A DNA stretch of 64,000 nucleotides. Origin: Talinum fruticosum (Eukaryota; Streptophyta; Magnoliopsida; Caryophyllales; Talinaceae). Below are positions 11,829 through 23,429 of the stretch, in pieces. The stretch is from the NCBI GenBank assembly GCA_021018815.1, contig JAITYX010000118.1, positions 186,001-250,000 on the forward strand. Reading direction: 5' to 3'. A program made the translations under genes and the position numbers. Every line of letters begins with the position of its first letter. Position 1 is the first letter of the stretch. Below the pieces are notes generated by a model. It saw nothing but the letters and a program-made list of their open reading frames with translations. It was not told the DNA's origin and searched no databases.

Positions 11829-14415
11829 ATGAAAATTATTTCTTGAAATGTGCAAGGTGTAAAAACACCAAATTTGTGAAGAAGTTAGATTACTTTCTCG
11901 AATTCATCAACCAAATCTGATATTTCTAATTAAAACTATGGTCTCAGATAAGATCACCAAGCACCTGCTGCCTTTATTAGGATACGATTACTTCGACTAT
12001 GTTAATCTAATTAATCATTCAAGTAGTATATGGGTGTTATAGAATAATAATAACATTATGACTAATGTTCTACTTAAATGACATCGCATCATTCAAATGC
12101 TTATTTTTTATGTTTCCTCCCAAAAATTAAGTAGTCTTTCAGGCGTATATACATACACCTGCGCAATTGAAAAAGACAACCTTTTCGCAACATTTATTAG
12201 ATTTAAACTCTGTTATTGACACTCCTTTGTGTCTCATTGGATATTTCAATGAACTAAAAAATGTGACTGACAAAAGGGGTGAATCCCTTATCACCCAGTT
12301 TCAATGTCATATATTACATTGTTTTTATAAACAATCTCAGCTCATTCGATCCCAATACCGGAAAGACCATATTCGTAGAAATCTCGTATATAAGGACATA
12401 TTATTTATGAAAAACTTAATAGAGCTACTCGGAAGTACTTTGTATCCCAACTCGATAGTCTCTTATGGTCCTTTCACATGTTCTAGTCATAATTATATTT
12501 TTTGAATACTTATCCATTACAGTAATCCTTTGAAAAAAATCTATTTTACGATTTTAGTCGAATTGGGCTAATTATGATTCAGTTCTCGAATTGTTAAAAA
12601 GAAATGGGATACTCGTGTCATAGGCTCACCTATATACTATGTGGCCCAAAGGCTTAAAATCATCAAACAAAATTTGAAATCTTGAAGATCTACTGATTGT
12701 GCTAATTATTGGTTGTACGTTGAGAAAAATACTTCCAAATTATAATAGGTGGAGGATCGTCTTTTGGTGATTCTCATAATTTTCGTTTGAATCATTGGCA
12801 TACTCCATTGATTAAATAACGAGAAAAATTAATGTTATTCAATAAACGTTATTGGGGAAGTTTTGCTCGGAAAAATGGTAGGATGAGGAGGACCGGAACT
12901 CTCGAGTTTCCATCAAACAACAACGACCAAAAAGCAACACTCATTTATTGTCGAATTAACGATGAAGCTGGTGTTTGGCTAGAAGTGCCGGAGAGGATTC
13001 AACAAAAGTTTATTTTGGATTTTTCGCGTGATTTTCCATTAAATATAGTACCTCAAATACTTTGAACTAGTTTTGATGTATATGTAAAGTCATCAACAGG
13101 AAAATTTGAGTGTTATCAAGCCTATTAAGATGAGATCCATACTGCACTATTCCAAATGAATCCTTATAAATCTCCGGGACCGGATGGTTTTGGAGCCTCG
13201 TTTTTCGAAGTACTGGCATATTCTTAAAAACCAATTTTGTATTGCAATACATGATTTTTTCTCGTCCGGTAAATTGTTAAAGGAATTCAATCATTCTTTG
13301 ATTACTTTAATTCCAAAAGTGGATAATCCAAAAATAACTAGCCATTTTCGACCAATTAGCTTATACAACACATTTTATAAGATCATATCTAAAATTATGG
13401 TTAATAGACTATGTCTAATCTTGGAACACATTATTCAACCGACCCAAAGTGCTTTTGTTCCTGAAAGGGCTATCCATGACAACATTCTTATTGCACAAGA
13501 AGTAATGAATAAGTTTTGTTTCACTAAAAGTCAAAAAGGCTACGTTGTAGTTAAATTTGACACGAAAAAAGCTTATGATAGACGAATGAGATTTTTTGTT
13601 TCATTGTCTCGTAGAGTATGGGCTTTCATATGACGTGGATTAATTGGGTTAAAGAGTGTGTTTCAATAGTTTCTTATTCTATTATTCTTAATAATGAACC
13701 GTGTGATTTCTATAAACCTACTCATGGATCGAGATAAGGAGACCCTCGCTCTAAGTGTCTATTCACACTTTTATGGATTTTTTGGCACAACAACCTTTCT
13801 AGACATCTTTAATTCTTAAATTTGGTATTGGGATTAAGATAGCTCAAAGACCATAGAATTTCTTGTTTACTTTTTGCTAAAGATAGCCTTTTATTTTGCA
13901 AAGCGACCTCTGAAGTCGCTTTTAAACTAAAATCTATTTTGGATTCCTTTTGTCAACAATCGGACCAGTTAGTGAATTTTAATAAATCCAATATTACCTT
14001 TTTCAAGAATACTCCTAATTTGGATAAACAATGCGTTTCAAGGATTTTTAACATTTTTCATATCTCCTATTTAGGAAAATATTTAGGTTGTTCGAGTCTT
14101 CCGGGGCCATTCAACATTTGATTTATTCCAAAATCTTCTCGAAAAGCAGAATCTAAACTAGCTAATTGGAAGACTTCGTCTCTTTCCAAAGCTGGTAGAT
14201 TTGTTCACATTCAATCGAATCTTGAGTCCTTACCGACTTTATACCATGCGAGTGTTTTTAACTTCCAACTTTTATTTCTCAAAATTTAGATCGAATTAAT
14301 TAATATTTCTTTTAGAAAAATCTAATACGTAAAAGTACTTTCCCTAGTAGCTTGGGATAAAATTTGTCAACCAAAAAGCGTGGTTTGGGCCTGTGAAAAA
14401 CAGGTGCTATCAATA
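11829..14415 (+). pseudogene. LINE ORF2 remnant: endonuclease and reverse transcriptase
   Basis: It starts at ATG with MKIIS*NVQG, the beginning of an APE-type endonuclease with Trp replaced by a stop. At 12180-12280 it has LDLNSVIDTPLCLIGYFNELKN, where the usual IGDFNE has become IGYFNE, losing a catalytic Asp. The RT follows: YKSPGPDGFGASFF (about 13160-13200), SLITLIPKVDNPKITSHFRP, QPTQSAFVPERAIHDNIL, VVVKFDTKKAYD, and at 13873-13884 FAKD in place of the catalytic FADD. It ends in LVAWDKICQPKSV before the CACTA insertion at 14416. Stops and frameshifts occur throughout. The product would have copied LINE RNA at a nicked target (target-primed reverse transcription); this copy cannot. Confidence 0.85.
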
Positions 14416-14439
14416 CGCTACTACATAACTCCTAAATAG

Positions 14440-14755
14440 CAATGGACATTAGCGACGGAAACATGTCCGTCGCCACATAGCGACGGAATTAGCGACGGAC
14501 AGCGACGGAATCTGCCGATCGTGTCGGACAACGACGGAATTAGCGACGGACATAATAATCCGTCGTTAATTTAGAATCAGCGACGGAAATTTCCGTCGCT
14601 GAGTTAAATAGCGACGGAATATTCCGTCGCTAACGATAGATTGAGTTTTCGATTTAAGAAAACCCAAAAAAATTAAACAAAATTTTATTAGTGTTTAGCG
14701 ACGGAATAATCCGTCGCTGATCCATCGATAAATTAATTATTCCGTCGCTAAATCG
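14440..14755. repeat. Left subterminal repeat array of the CACTA element
   Basis: About fifteen copies of CGACGG or its complement CCGTCG occur, many as palindromic pairs such as AGCGACGGAAATTTCCGTCGCT. In En/Spm-type elements such subterminal motifs bind the element's own protein; that role is inferred here. Confidence 0.88.
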
Positions 14756-14760
14756 AATAA

Positions 14761-15220
14761 ATTCAGATCCGGCTTTCGACCGCATCGAATTCCCGAAAGC
14801 AAAGAGAGAGGGCGAGCGAGAACGATTGCGAGCGTTAGTGCCCAACATAGGTCGCCACCCCCACTCCCGCCGCTGTTCGCTCGCCGCGGCTGCCTCTCCT
14901 TAAAGGACCATGCATGCCGATCGGCGAACGGCAGTGAAGCGGCCGGCGAGCGCGGGAATCGGGCAGCGCGAAGAAGGGCGAAATCGAGGTTAGGAAAGGG
15001 ACACGAAGGCGAAGGCAGAGAGGGAGGCAGCCGGTGGGCGTGAGGACAGTCCACTGACTCGACGGCGTCGGGCGTGCAGTGGCCGGCGACGGCGTCGGGC
15101 GTGGAGGAAGGCGGCGAGAACCACGGCGGGCAGCGGGGAAAGAGGAAGGGAAGGGAGAAACCGACCAAGCTAACTCGAACTCGAGCAAACCGTCAATCCC
15201 CGAATCGAGGTGGGTAGTCT
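14761..15220. other. GC-rich block inside the CACTA element
   Basis: This is a sharp GC island in AT-rich surroundings, rich in GGCGACGGCG-type words. Open frames on the minus strand (for example 14737-15168) are Arg/Pro/Ser-rich and look like composition artefacts. It may be the first non-coding exon of a lost transposase gene, or a captured gene leader; I cannot decide. Confidence 0.4.
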
Positions 15221-17699
15221 TATACTCTAAACTATTAGTAATTTCGAAACCTAAATGAGTTTGTTGTGATTATTGAATATTTATGTGATAGAACGAAGCT
15301 AGGAGATTGTTAGAACTGAATTAGGTTATGAGAAAATCGAATGGAATTGCTAGAGTCCGAATCATCATTTTATCGAACCATCATTTTAGGTTATAAGATA
15401 GCAATCGAACCATCATTTTATCCAAGCAATTGAGAATTTTTTTTTTGACGATTTTATCAATGAGATATAACTTGTAACGCTAGTTCCAATTGGAAGAAGT
15501 TGTTCCGTAATTTGGAATATTATGTGAAAATGAGTCAATTTAGATAGAACTTGGACTAAATTAAAAGTAACAAATTTCCTTCAAATTCGGGGTCCTATTT
15601 GGAAAGTACTTGCTGCTTTGGTTTGGTACAGTTGAATTGAAAAATGCCAAGAAATACCTACTATTTGGAGGATTATCTAAGGTATTGGTTTACTTTCAAT
15701 CTAAACGGAAAATCTTTTGACCTGAGTTGAGTTGCATCTCGCTGTGATGTGTGCTTTGAACTTTGAGAGTTGTAAAAATGGACTTCGCTTGTGTATGAAA
15801 TTTGCTACTTTTGATTTTGTGTTGGTTGCTCGGGTTCTCATTTTGTATCAATAGCTTTGATAACTAAGAGCTCCCTAGTGGAGCTATTTGTACACATGGG
15901 TTTTCTTTGTTTCTTGAATCGATAGGATATCCTTAAAACTCCATAGTTAGGTAAGCCTTATGACAACATTTTAGAGGTGACTAACTACTAGTTGAATAAA
16001 ATTTGATTTTGAGGAGAACTGTGTGCTATGCATTTTGAAATTTTTTGACTCGAATGAAGTTTTCTAATGTCTGTAATTTAATGTTCGATTGTATGGTTTG
16101 AATATATGTCTTGAAAGAGCTTTCTTGTAAGTTTTGGGGTTGTGATTATACTCCGGCATGTGGCCTTGAGCTGTGTATTCCGAGCGTGTGGCTCGTTGAG
16201 TTTTATTGTGACTTTTATGCAGGTTTTAAGGCTTTTTAGCCTATGGGTTGGACCATAGTTCAAACGGAACTCGCCAAAATTTTTAGAAAACTTCTAACCC
16301 TTGGTTGCTTGCCGCCGCATTGGGCCACCGCTGCTACCGCCTGGACATATACTGGCGAGAGATAATTTACATAGATCATCATTGTTAATGAAATATTAAA
16401 CAACGGCAAGTAGAACTTAAAAAAAAGAGGGACTAGTTTTGATGGCAAAATAACTCTAAACAGGGTGTCGAATTGGAATTGAAATTGAAGGACAGGGTCA
16501 TTGTTTATCTTTGCATGTGCTTCGATAATATGGTTGATTAAATTAGGAATAATTTGTGAGAGAAAGAAGCAGCTAGGAAACATCATAATGTAGAATCCGG
16601 CCTTTTATCATTGTTCGCTGGAGGATTATGTCAATTAGTTCATTTTTTTAAAAAAAACCTCTAAGATCAGCTAGCTTGCTTCTCATAAATGCATTGCCCA
16701 TCATGTAATTGCACTATATTTGGTGAATAACATAATCTCCAAAAAACAAAAATCAAAATTAACAGAACATTACCACTATATTTGGTCCTTTCATCTTTTG
16801 AACCACTATTCTCAATAACTTTAGGCTTTTTTTCTTATAATTGAGTTATTCGAATATCTAAATATATAACTATACTACTTTCAATATAACTTATCTTATT
16901 TAAAAATTATACATAAGACCTAAAGAAAATATAGTTCGGTCATATACAAAATATATCCAACCAAAATTAGCCTAACAAATCCCCACCATAGAATAGGTGA
17001 GTAGGATCCGATTGTAAATGCAACTTTAGGAGTTATAGCAAGATTTCTGCATAATTCATTTTTGAGTTTGCTTCTCGCAGTTAATGACTTGTGAGGTTTA
17101 ATAGTTTTCAAAACTCTCTCCCTTCCCTTTCTATTTCTTATGTGTTTCAAACTTGCAACTTGTGCCAATATTAAACCATTGTCTCCTGGTTCTCTCTAAG
17201 CGAGTAATGCAAGCTCCGGAGGGGAACTTATCGATCGAGGATCTGTTGAAAGAAACAGTTGTTAACATAACATTTCAAGGGAGCTCGATTATGATTCCAA
17301 CAGCCAATACCAAGAGAACCTACAGAAATTCAAGAAGCTAGCTTTAGAAAGCCAAGACCATAGCACCAGCGAGCTAAGTGTATTCATTGGTGAGCATGGT
17401 GTACCTCTCTCAACCTCGAGCACTAAAAATCAACACGATACCCATCAAAACTTTTGTGTATTGGTGAACATTTTGCGAACTTTTGGATAGTGTATTTATG
17501 GTTGTTTGTGAACTTTTGTATGGTTGTTTTTGTGAAATTGTTATAAATGTGTTTGGATTGTTTATGATTGTGAAATGTATGTTGGATTTGTATATCCAAC
17601 TTGGAGGACCACGTTGTGGCATATGTAAATGTCAAATGTAATTGTCACATATGTGAATTTTGGTATATCCATACACATTTTTTGTATTAGGTTAATGGA

Positions 17700-17956
17700 A
17701 AATTAGCGACGGAACAACGACTGGATCAGCGACGAATTAGCGACTGAACAATGACGGAATATCTCGCAAATTCCGTCACTAATTTCGATGACGGAAAATG
17801 TATTCCGTCGCTGATTTCCATCAGCTACGGATTCGGATATTTCCATCGCTAAATTTTAGCGACCGGTTTTTAACGACGGAAATATTCCGTCGCTAATTCC
17901 AAGATTCCGTCGCTATTTGACAAATTTTCGTCGCTATTTCCGTCGCTATTCGCCAG
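17700..17956. repeat. Right subterminal repeat array of the CACTA element
   Basis: Repeated AGCGACGG / TTCCGTCGCTA words, several of them mutated, run up to the terminal inverted repeat. They match the motif of the left array, which supports one element with two ends. Confidence 0.87.
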
Positions 17957-17969
17957 TTTTCTAGTAGTG

Positions 17970-19455
17970 ATATAGCCTTTATGGCCAAACTTTCTTGGAA
18001 ATACCTAACTAACCTAGATAATTTTTTGATTAAATAAATGACAGACAAAGTATGGTTCCGTAGATGCGTTTTGTACTTTAAAATAAAAGCGAGGCCAATT
18101 CTTCGATTTGGAAGTGTGTTACGTATTCGCAAATTTATTCATCAAAATATGTGATAGCAGATAGGGAATAGAGAAAAAATTAATTTTTGGACTGATGCTT
18201 GGTGTCACGAATCTAGTTTGGTTGATTTATTGTAAATAGATCTTTTAAGTCAATATGATCCTCAAATCAAGGTTTGTGAATTTATTTATTCCGATAGAAA
18301 TTGGGATGAAACTAAGATTCTGTAGGTTTTGCTCGAGGTCATTACCCCTTAAGTTTTACTAGGGACTTAGTGAGAATGATGAATTTTCTACTAAATCCGC
18401 CACTTGTAAAGCTTATGATAACCTCAAACTTGCTCAAACAATGATGGAAGTTTAATTGGACTTCAAATTTGGATATTATGCCTAAGATTAAAATGTTCTT
18501 ATGGCAAGTTTGTCATAATTCACTATCGATTAGAGATAACTTATTGTATCGTGACCCACAATTGGATCCTATTGTTAGGCTTGTCTGTCACAAATTGAAG
18601 ATACGGAACACCTTTTTGCAACTTGTCCCTTTGTAAGTCAAGTTTGGGATATAACTATTCAACATGGATGAACTCATCAACATCCCTTCTCTAACCCTCA
18701 TTCTACGAGTACGGATTCTTTGCATAATATTTTCATTGATCGAGGGGCCAATATTTTCATAATTGTTGTACTTCTATGGAGCATCCGAAAATCTCGTAAT
18801 GACATTGTTTTCTAGAACGATTTAACCAAACCCATGGGTGCACTCATCTAGGCAAAACGTAATTGGGCGGAGTGGCAACACAATGCCTATTCTTCTCACT
18901 ACATATTCTCATCCCCACCATTTCACTCGATTTCCATATACAAGCCTCGCCTATTTAGTGAGATGAAATGCTCCCTCACGAGGCTTCATCAAAATCAATT
19001 TCGACGATAGCTTTTCTTCGGCGGGAGCAGTGAGTAGGTTATGTTCTATGCAATTGGAAAGGAGGTCTCATTCAAGCAGGTACTAGATTCATGTATAAGG
19101 TCTGTTATACTTCTAGCTGAAATTATGGCTATGCGAGATGGTATCAAAGTAGCACTAGAGGCATGTTTCACACACATACAAGTTGAGGGCAATAACAAAT
19201 TAGTTGTTCGAGCAAGTACTAGGTGCCATCGACACCCATTGGAGATCCAGTCGTTGATTTATTATATACAACTCGCTATCATTGTTCTCATTGTTCTCAT
19301 ATTATTCAATCAATCATGTTTTTAGAGAGGGTAATATGGCGAGTTGATTGTATTGCCAAGTTTGGATGTGTTATGAGGTCTAGAGTTACCTCTACATCCT
19401 CTTCTTTACAAGAATTTTCATGTATACTTATTGATGACAATATAGGTAGAACCCT
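17970..19455 (+). pseudogene. LINE ORF2 remnant, C-terminal half: zf-RVT and RNase H
   Basis: It begins with FMAKLSWKYLTN, the post-RT region of a plant LINE, then INFWTDAWCHESSLVDL, a zf-RVT region (PKIKMFLWQVCHNSLS, then EDTEHLFATCPFVSQVWD at about 18600-18650), and a plant-LINE RNase H with SGYVLCNWKGGLIQAG, AEIMAMRDGIKVALEACF (open at 19041-19325) and the closing RVDCIAKFG block (about 19335-19365). Frameshifts separate the blocks. The C-terminal RNase H is typical of many plant L1-type LINEs. It continues the ORF2 interrupted at 14416. Confidence 0.85.
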
Positions 19456-19472
19456 TGATGGAAGGGTTACCT
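19444..19472 (+). other. Stem-loop near the LINE 3' end
   Basis: AGGTAGAACCCTT and AAGGGTTACCT pair around a 5-base loop (GATGG), just upstream of the A-rich end. The LINE fragment at 28757-29424 has the same stem with a different loop at the same place, so it is likely a 3' structure that the element's RT recognises. Confidence 0.6.
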
Positions 19473-19604
19473 ATATGTTCTTTGCGATTATCTTCAAAAA
19501 AATTTAAAGTAATAAAAAATGAAAAAAGAAATTAAAAATCCCATATTACCATTATTTTTAGTAAACAATTATGTGTAGGAGATCATAATACCAATGTTAT
19601 AAAA

Positions 19605-21140
19605 TGTTTAATCGCTTGCAAAACTTGAAACCACTAATTAAAATTAGTTTGAAATTAATACCCTCTTATTCAGCCACCTTAATCACATCTTTCTAGCAAA
19701 CTAATAAGTCAAACAATGGCTAAGCTATCGCTACATTTTTGTAATATATATTTTAGTGGAAAGAAAGAATTAAATCTTCCCAGCTAATGAAATATGTGAT
19801 TCATCCACAAAGTACAATTTAGCCCAAAAATAAAAAAATCAACAACACAACTTGATTCTCCAATAATTGTCCATTTTGGTAGTTACCTTGTTAGATGTCA
19901 ATTAGAGGCACATTTTAAAGTCACATAGAAAACCAAACAACATAGCTTGTGATTCTTAAATTTTAAAATAAAATCAAACTAAAAGTTGAAATAGTATAGA
20001 TCATACCTTTTAGATTAAAAATATTGGTGAGTTAACCTTAACACAATTGAAGACAACAAAAATATCCTTTAATTATACTCTAAAATTTCTCCTTAATAAA
20101 ATTACATTTAATTACATCCCTTCTTTAAAATCATTCAAGTATACTTTTTATAACAATATATTTTTATTAAATTTTTCACATCAATCTCTATGATAGATAT
20201 ATTTTTTTGAATTTGCATGTAAGAATAATATATTTTTATTAATAATTGACGTTAGTGAATTAAATTGATTGATAATAGTATAAATATCTCAATAATTTTA
20301 CATTAATTTTATTTTAAGTCTTAATATATTTTAAATTTTAAATTATTTTTATGTTTGTTCTTGTTATGTTTAGTCAATTTGTTAGAAGGTAGATAAAAAA
20401 TCCCCTTCCGTTAATTTCTTTTTATATTATTATGGGTTTAGTTAGAGCCTTAATCTGATTGTGTTAGTTTCCTTAATTTTTATAACTGATTTGATAATTT
20501 TTCATATTTATTTTCTAATTTAAGTTAAAGTAGGTTTTCAATCTAATAAACTTGTAAATTTAGTTTTTCATTTTTATTTTAGGTTTTTAGGGTATATTTA
20601 GGTCCAGAAAATAGTTTTAATATTCTTGTAATTTAATTATTTATTTTCGTATTTATTTTAGTACATTTTATTATTTGTTTAATTTTTTATTTTAGAATCT
20701 GTTTTTGTTTTACTGTTTTTAATTCTGTGTAAATTTTCTGAAAAATTATAAAAATGTACTCTGGGTTTTAGGTTAGTATATTCACTTCAAATTTTTAATT
20801 TAATTTATTATATAGTTTTTTTATTTTTTATTTATTAATTTTGTACCCAGGTTTGTTTTTATTTTTTGTTTTATATTTTTATAAATTAATTAGGCTGATT
20901 ATTTACTATTTAATTTTTAAACTCAAATTAAATAATTTTATAATATTAGTTGTTAATTTTTTTAATCTGGGGAACCAATATTGCCTAGATATATTCCACT
21001 TATAAAAGGAAACCTGTTTTTTTCCTTTAAATAAACTTTGTTTTTTTATTTAATTTTTAAATTAATGGCTCACATTTAATAGATAAATAATTTTTATAAT
21101 TGAGATTACACTACATTTATAGCTTTATCAATAGTACAAG
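19605..21140 (-). mobile_element. Helitron-derived AT-rich repeat block
   Basis: Positions 19610-20990 are a diverged direct copy of 62945-64000, and 20480-20760 also matches 31330-31625 inside the Helitron at 29946-31801. The right end (21060-21140) resembles the 5' region of the Helitron piece ending at 29945 (GGTTGAGATTGCACTA-like words), which implies minus orientation with a truncated 5' end at about 21140. No 3' hairpin or CTAG terminus was found. It is non-coding. Confidence 0.55.
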
Positions 21141-21165
21141 AGGGTTAAAGTTTTTAACCAAAAAC

Positions 21166-21745
21166 TCAATTGTTTCTTGTCATCCTGCGCATCGACGCAA
21201 TAGCCACAAAGATTGCCCATGTTCTTTCATCTGTCTTCTCAGTAACAGTTAAAACATCCATGACAGAGCTATATTCAGTTTCCCACAAGACCTGATCAAA
21301 GGGACTTGCGTTCCAGATTTCCCGAGCTAAACAACATTCAAACAAAAGCATGTTTATCGGATTCATCCCACCCATCACATACCTACATTTAATATTCAAC
21401 CTTTGGCTGTCTGCCCGGTGCCATCTTCACAGGAAGAGCTTTCATCGATGACCTCTATGCCAAAAGCTTCAGCCATGGTGGAATCTCGAGTCATGAAAGA
21501 GCTGCCTAGTAGGCTTTCTTTTTGTCCTGGCTAGTCGATGGAGAATGCGTTTTTATGATTTTGAATTAGATGGTATGCTGTTTTCACTTTGAAGATTTTA
21601 TCGGGCGAGTAATGCCACATAAATGTGTCACTTGGCCACGATCGACATAACGGAATTGCCTTTATGATACGAGCGTCAGCGGCCAGAAAAATATGATATA
21701 TCATCTCACACCTCCATGTACCGAATATTTTAGTCATTAATTTAA
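21166..21745 (-). pseudogene. LINE ORF2 fragment (zf-RVT region)
   Basis: The minus-strand translation reads WHYSPDKIFKVKTAYHLIQ, then after a frameshift PPWLKLLAWRSSMKALPVK, then LFECCLAREIWNAS. These are the consecutive blocks of the zf-RVT (reverse transcriptase zinc-binding) domain that lies between RT and RNase H in plant LINEs. Two open stretches (21531-21737 and 21166-21399) are joined by a frameshifted part. It is a fragment only, without RT or RNase H. Confidence 0.75.
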
Positions 21746-22321
21746 AAATAATTGAAAAAATAAATAGTTGAATTTTGTAGGAGGTGTATCAATAATTTTT
21801 ACTTTCATCATTCACAATTTAACAAAACAAATTTTAATTTGAAATCTAATTTAAATTCATACAAAAGCACACGTGTAATAATAACTAAATTATTGAATAT
21901 ACGCATAACTAAACTTGATCAATTGAGTTACATCCAATTATTAAAAATATAAAATAACCTTTTTTGTCAATCATGTAAATCACTAATAAATATGAGAAGA
22001 TAAACAAATAAATAGACATGTTATTTGAATTTTGAGAGTATAAATATTTTTATGAGTAAAGAATGCATATAAAGACTTCAAAATATAATTATGATCCGTG
22101 CATTTCTATTAATTTTATAAAAAAACTTGTAGGAGTTAAATTATTAACTTTTATATTCCCTAAAAAAGCAATAACTCTTCTCTTCTCCTTAAAAAATGAC
22201 TCTTTTATTGATCTAAAAAAAGAAAATCATAAACAGGGTGTTATTTATAGAACAATATTTGACAATTAGCTCATACATCTACCAATGTACGGAGTGTTGA
22301 TACTCTTTGTTGGATTTTACC
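21746..22321. other. AT-rich intergenic DNA
   Basis: I see no coding or RNA signature. A 68-codon open frame (22063-22269) is Lys/Ile-rich and unlike any family I know. Confidence 0.5.
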
Positions 22322-22480
22322 AGCTCTTATATCTAATTGCCCTTAAAATTTTCAAAATATTCACTTTTGTCGTAGAAATATTTTTTAATTTAAACTTGTC
22401 ATTAGTTATTTAAAAATGTTCAAAACTGCCCCTGGAGCCTACCAATGACCTATTATGGTCGGTTAATGACAATATTCCTT
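22322..22480 (+). repeat. Left terminal inverted repeat of the Pack-MULE-like element
   Basis: It matches the inverted right end through TTAAACTTGTCATTA, TTCAAAACTG.CCCTGG and TGACCTATTAT words, with short indels. Confidence 0.75.
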
Positions 22481-22637
22481 TATTTTTTTTGTGTTCTAAG
22501 CTCATTTCCCCGTCACTCTCTGCTCTACTCTCCATTTTTCCTCTTTCCTCCCGATTTCACCTTCTCTCTATTTCTCTCTCCACCCTCTTGGTTTCCTCTA
22601 GTCACCTATCTCTCTCTCTCCCATTCCTCTTCCTTTA

Positions 22638-22987
22638 GGGCCTGTTCAAAATTACATGAAAAACATAATATATTTATGTTTATGTTAGTTTATATTCGTT
22701 TATGTTCGTTTATGTTCTTTTATATTCGTTTATGTTCTTTTATGTTCGTTTGTGTTCGTTCATGATCTTTTATGTCCGTTTATGTCCATTTATGTTCGTT
22801 TATGTTCGTTCACTTCTATTTTAACAACTCACTTCCGTTCGTTTATGTTCATTTTTGTTCGTTTACGTCTGTTTATATTCATTTCGATACTTCTTTTATA
22901 TTCGTTTTGCTTCTTTTATGTTCATTTATGTTCATTTCTATTTATATTTATATTTATGTGTGTTTTGTATGTAACTTATAACAGGCC
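22638..22987. mobile_element. Tourist-like MITE filled with a minisatellite
   Basis: It starts GGGCCTGTTC and ends AACAGGCC, flanked by TTA on both sides (22635-22637 and 22988-22990), the 3-bp duplication of PIF/Harbinger MITEs. Inside the ends the similarity continues (TTACAT..AAAAC). It interrupts the CT-rich leader of the captured peroxidase fragment, so it is younger than the capture. Confidence 0.72.
22672..22950 (+). repeat. TTTATGTTCG minisatellite (unit about 10-12 bp)
   Basis: About twenty degenerate copies of GTTTATGTTC/GTTTATATTC occur in tandem. They create long open frames in two phases with a repeating VRLCSFMFV-type protein pattern, which I treat as an artefact of the repeat and not as a gene. 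Confidence 0.85.
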
Positions 22988-23057
22988 TTACTCTGCATCC
23001 ATTCCCACCTCGCTCTCTCTCTCTCTCCAACTCAACCTCTATCTCAGAGGTCCAGCC

Positions 23058-23290
23058 ATGGCAGCTCACCACCTCCTCCTTCTGCTGCTCCTCTCCTCCA
23101 CCCTCTCTCTCTCCCACTTGAAGCTCTCCAACGACTACTACGCCAAATCCTGCCCCAAATTCGACAATATCATGGAGGAAACCACCAACAACAAGCATCA
23201 AGCGGGACACCTCCAACCTCGTCTTCTCCACCCCCTTCAACACCATCGAGCACGACACCGAGATCAATCTCAATTTCTCTATATTACTTC
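23058..23290 (+). pseudogene. Class III peroxidase 5' fragment with internal deletion
   Basis: The ATG at 23058 opens a signal peptide (MAAHHLLLLLLLSSTLSLS) and the mature N-terminus LSNDYYAKSCPKFDNIMEE, the YY..SCP motif of plant secretory peroxidases. The family then needs the RLFFHDCF distal-heme block with its catalytic Arg and His; this is missing. After a frameshift the sequence resumes with LVFSTPFNTIEHDTEINL, which corresponds to the segment after the distal His in the Prx41/63-like subgroup. Homology stops at about 23285 and AT-rich DNA follows. A plant peroxidase has about 320 residues, so only the first fifth is present. It lies between the long inverted repeats 22322-22480 and 23430-23584, consistent with transposon capture. 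It cannot encode an active peroxidase. Confidence 0.82.
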
Positions 23291-23429
23291 CGAAATTCAA
23301 TTCTAAACCCAATTACAAACTCAATTTCTCACATATACTCCTCTCAATTAGGTGATTCTTCTACTAGAAAATCCTATAATAAAAAGGAGGATTCCAGAAA
23401 ACTTAGTGGAAGAAACACAAAAGTTAAAG

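Larger units (their letters stand above)
14416..17969. mobile_element. Non-autonomous CACTA (En/Spm) transposon, 3554 bp
   Basis: The right end is TTTTCTAGTAGTG (17957-17969), the inverted form of CACTACTAGAAAA. The left end is the decayed CGCTACTACATAAC from 14416. The flanks are ATA at 14413-14415 and ATA at 17970-17972, the 3-bp duplication expected for CACTA. Both ends carry arrays of AGCGACGG words in both orientations. The interior has a GC-rich block (about 14770-15200) that ends in a donor-like CGAGGTGGGTAG, then about 2.5 kb of AT-rich sequence. I find no TNPA/TNPD-type transposase, so it would depend on another copy. It sits inside the LINE RT. Confidence 0.9.
9736..19510 (+). mobile_element. 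Near full-length plant LINE split by a CACTA element
   Basis: Without the 3.55 kb CACTA insert the element is about 6.2 kb, a normal length for a plant LINE. In order it has a leader (9736-11828), an ORF2 remnant with endonuclease and RT (11829-14415), its C-terminal half with zf-RVT and RNase H (17970-19455), a short hairpin, and an A-rich end near 19490-19510. Removing the insert plus one ATA copy restores a continuous frame (GAINIAFMAKLSWK) across the junction, which ties the two halves together. The left boundary is set only where the leader-like sequence starts; no TSD was found. Many stops show that it is dead. Confidence 0.8.

Noticed and set aside
14737..15188. Two overlapping minus-strand frames of 117 and 143 codons
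   Set aside because: They are Arg/Pro/Ser-rich artefacts of the GC-rich block inside the CACTA element, open in several frames with no recognisable domain.
14440..17956. Regular palindromic repeats resembling a CRISPR array
   Set aside because: The AGCGACGG words are irregularly spaced, occur in both orientations and sit at both ends of a transposon with a 3-bp duplication; they are CACTA subterminal repeats in a plant genome.
22445..23306. Long open frames (up to 184 codons) with VRLCSFMFV-type repeats
   Set aside because: They are produced by the TTTATGTTCG minisatellite and run into the peroxidase fragment; the pattern exists in more than one frame and has no start context.
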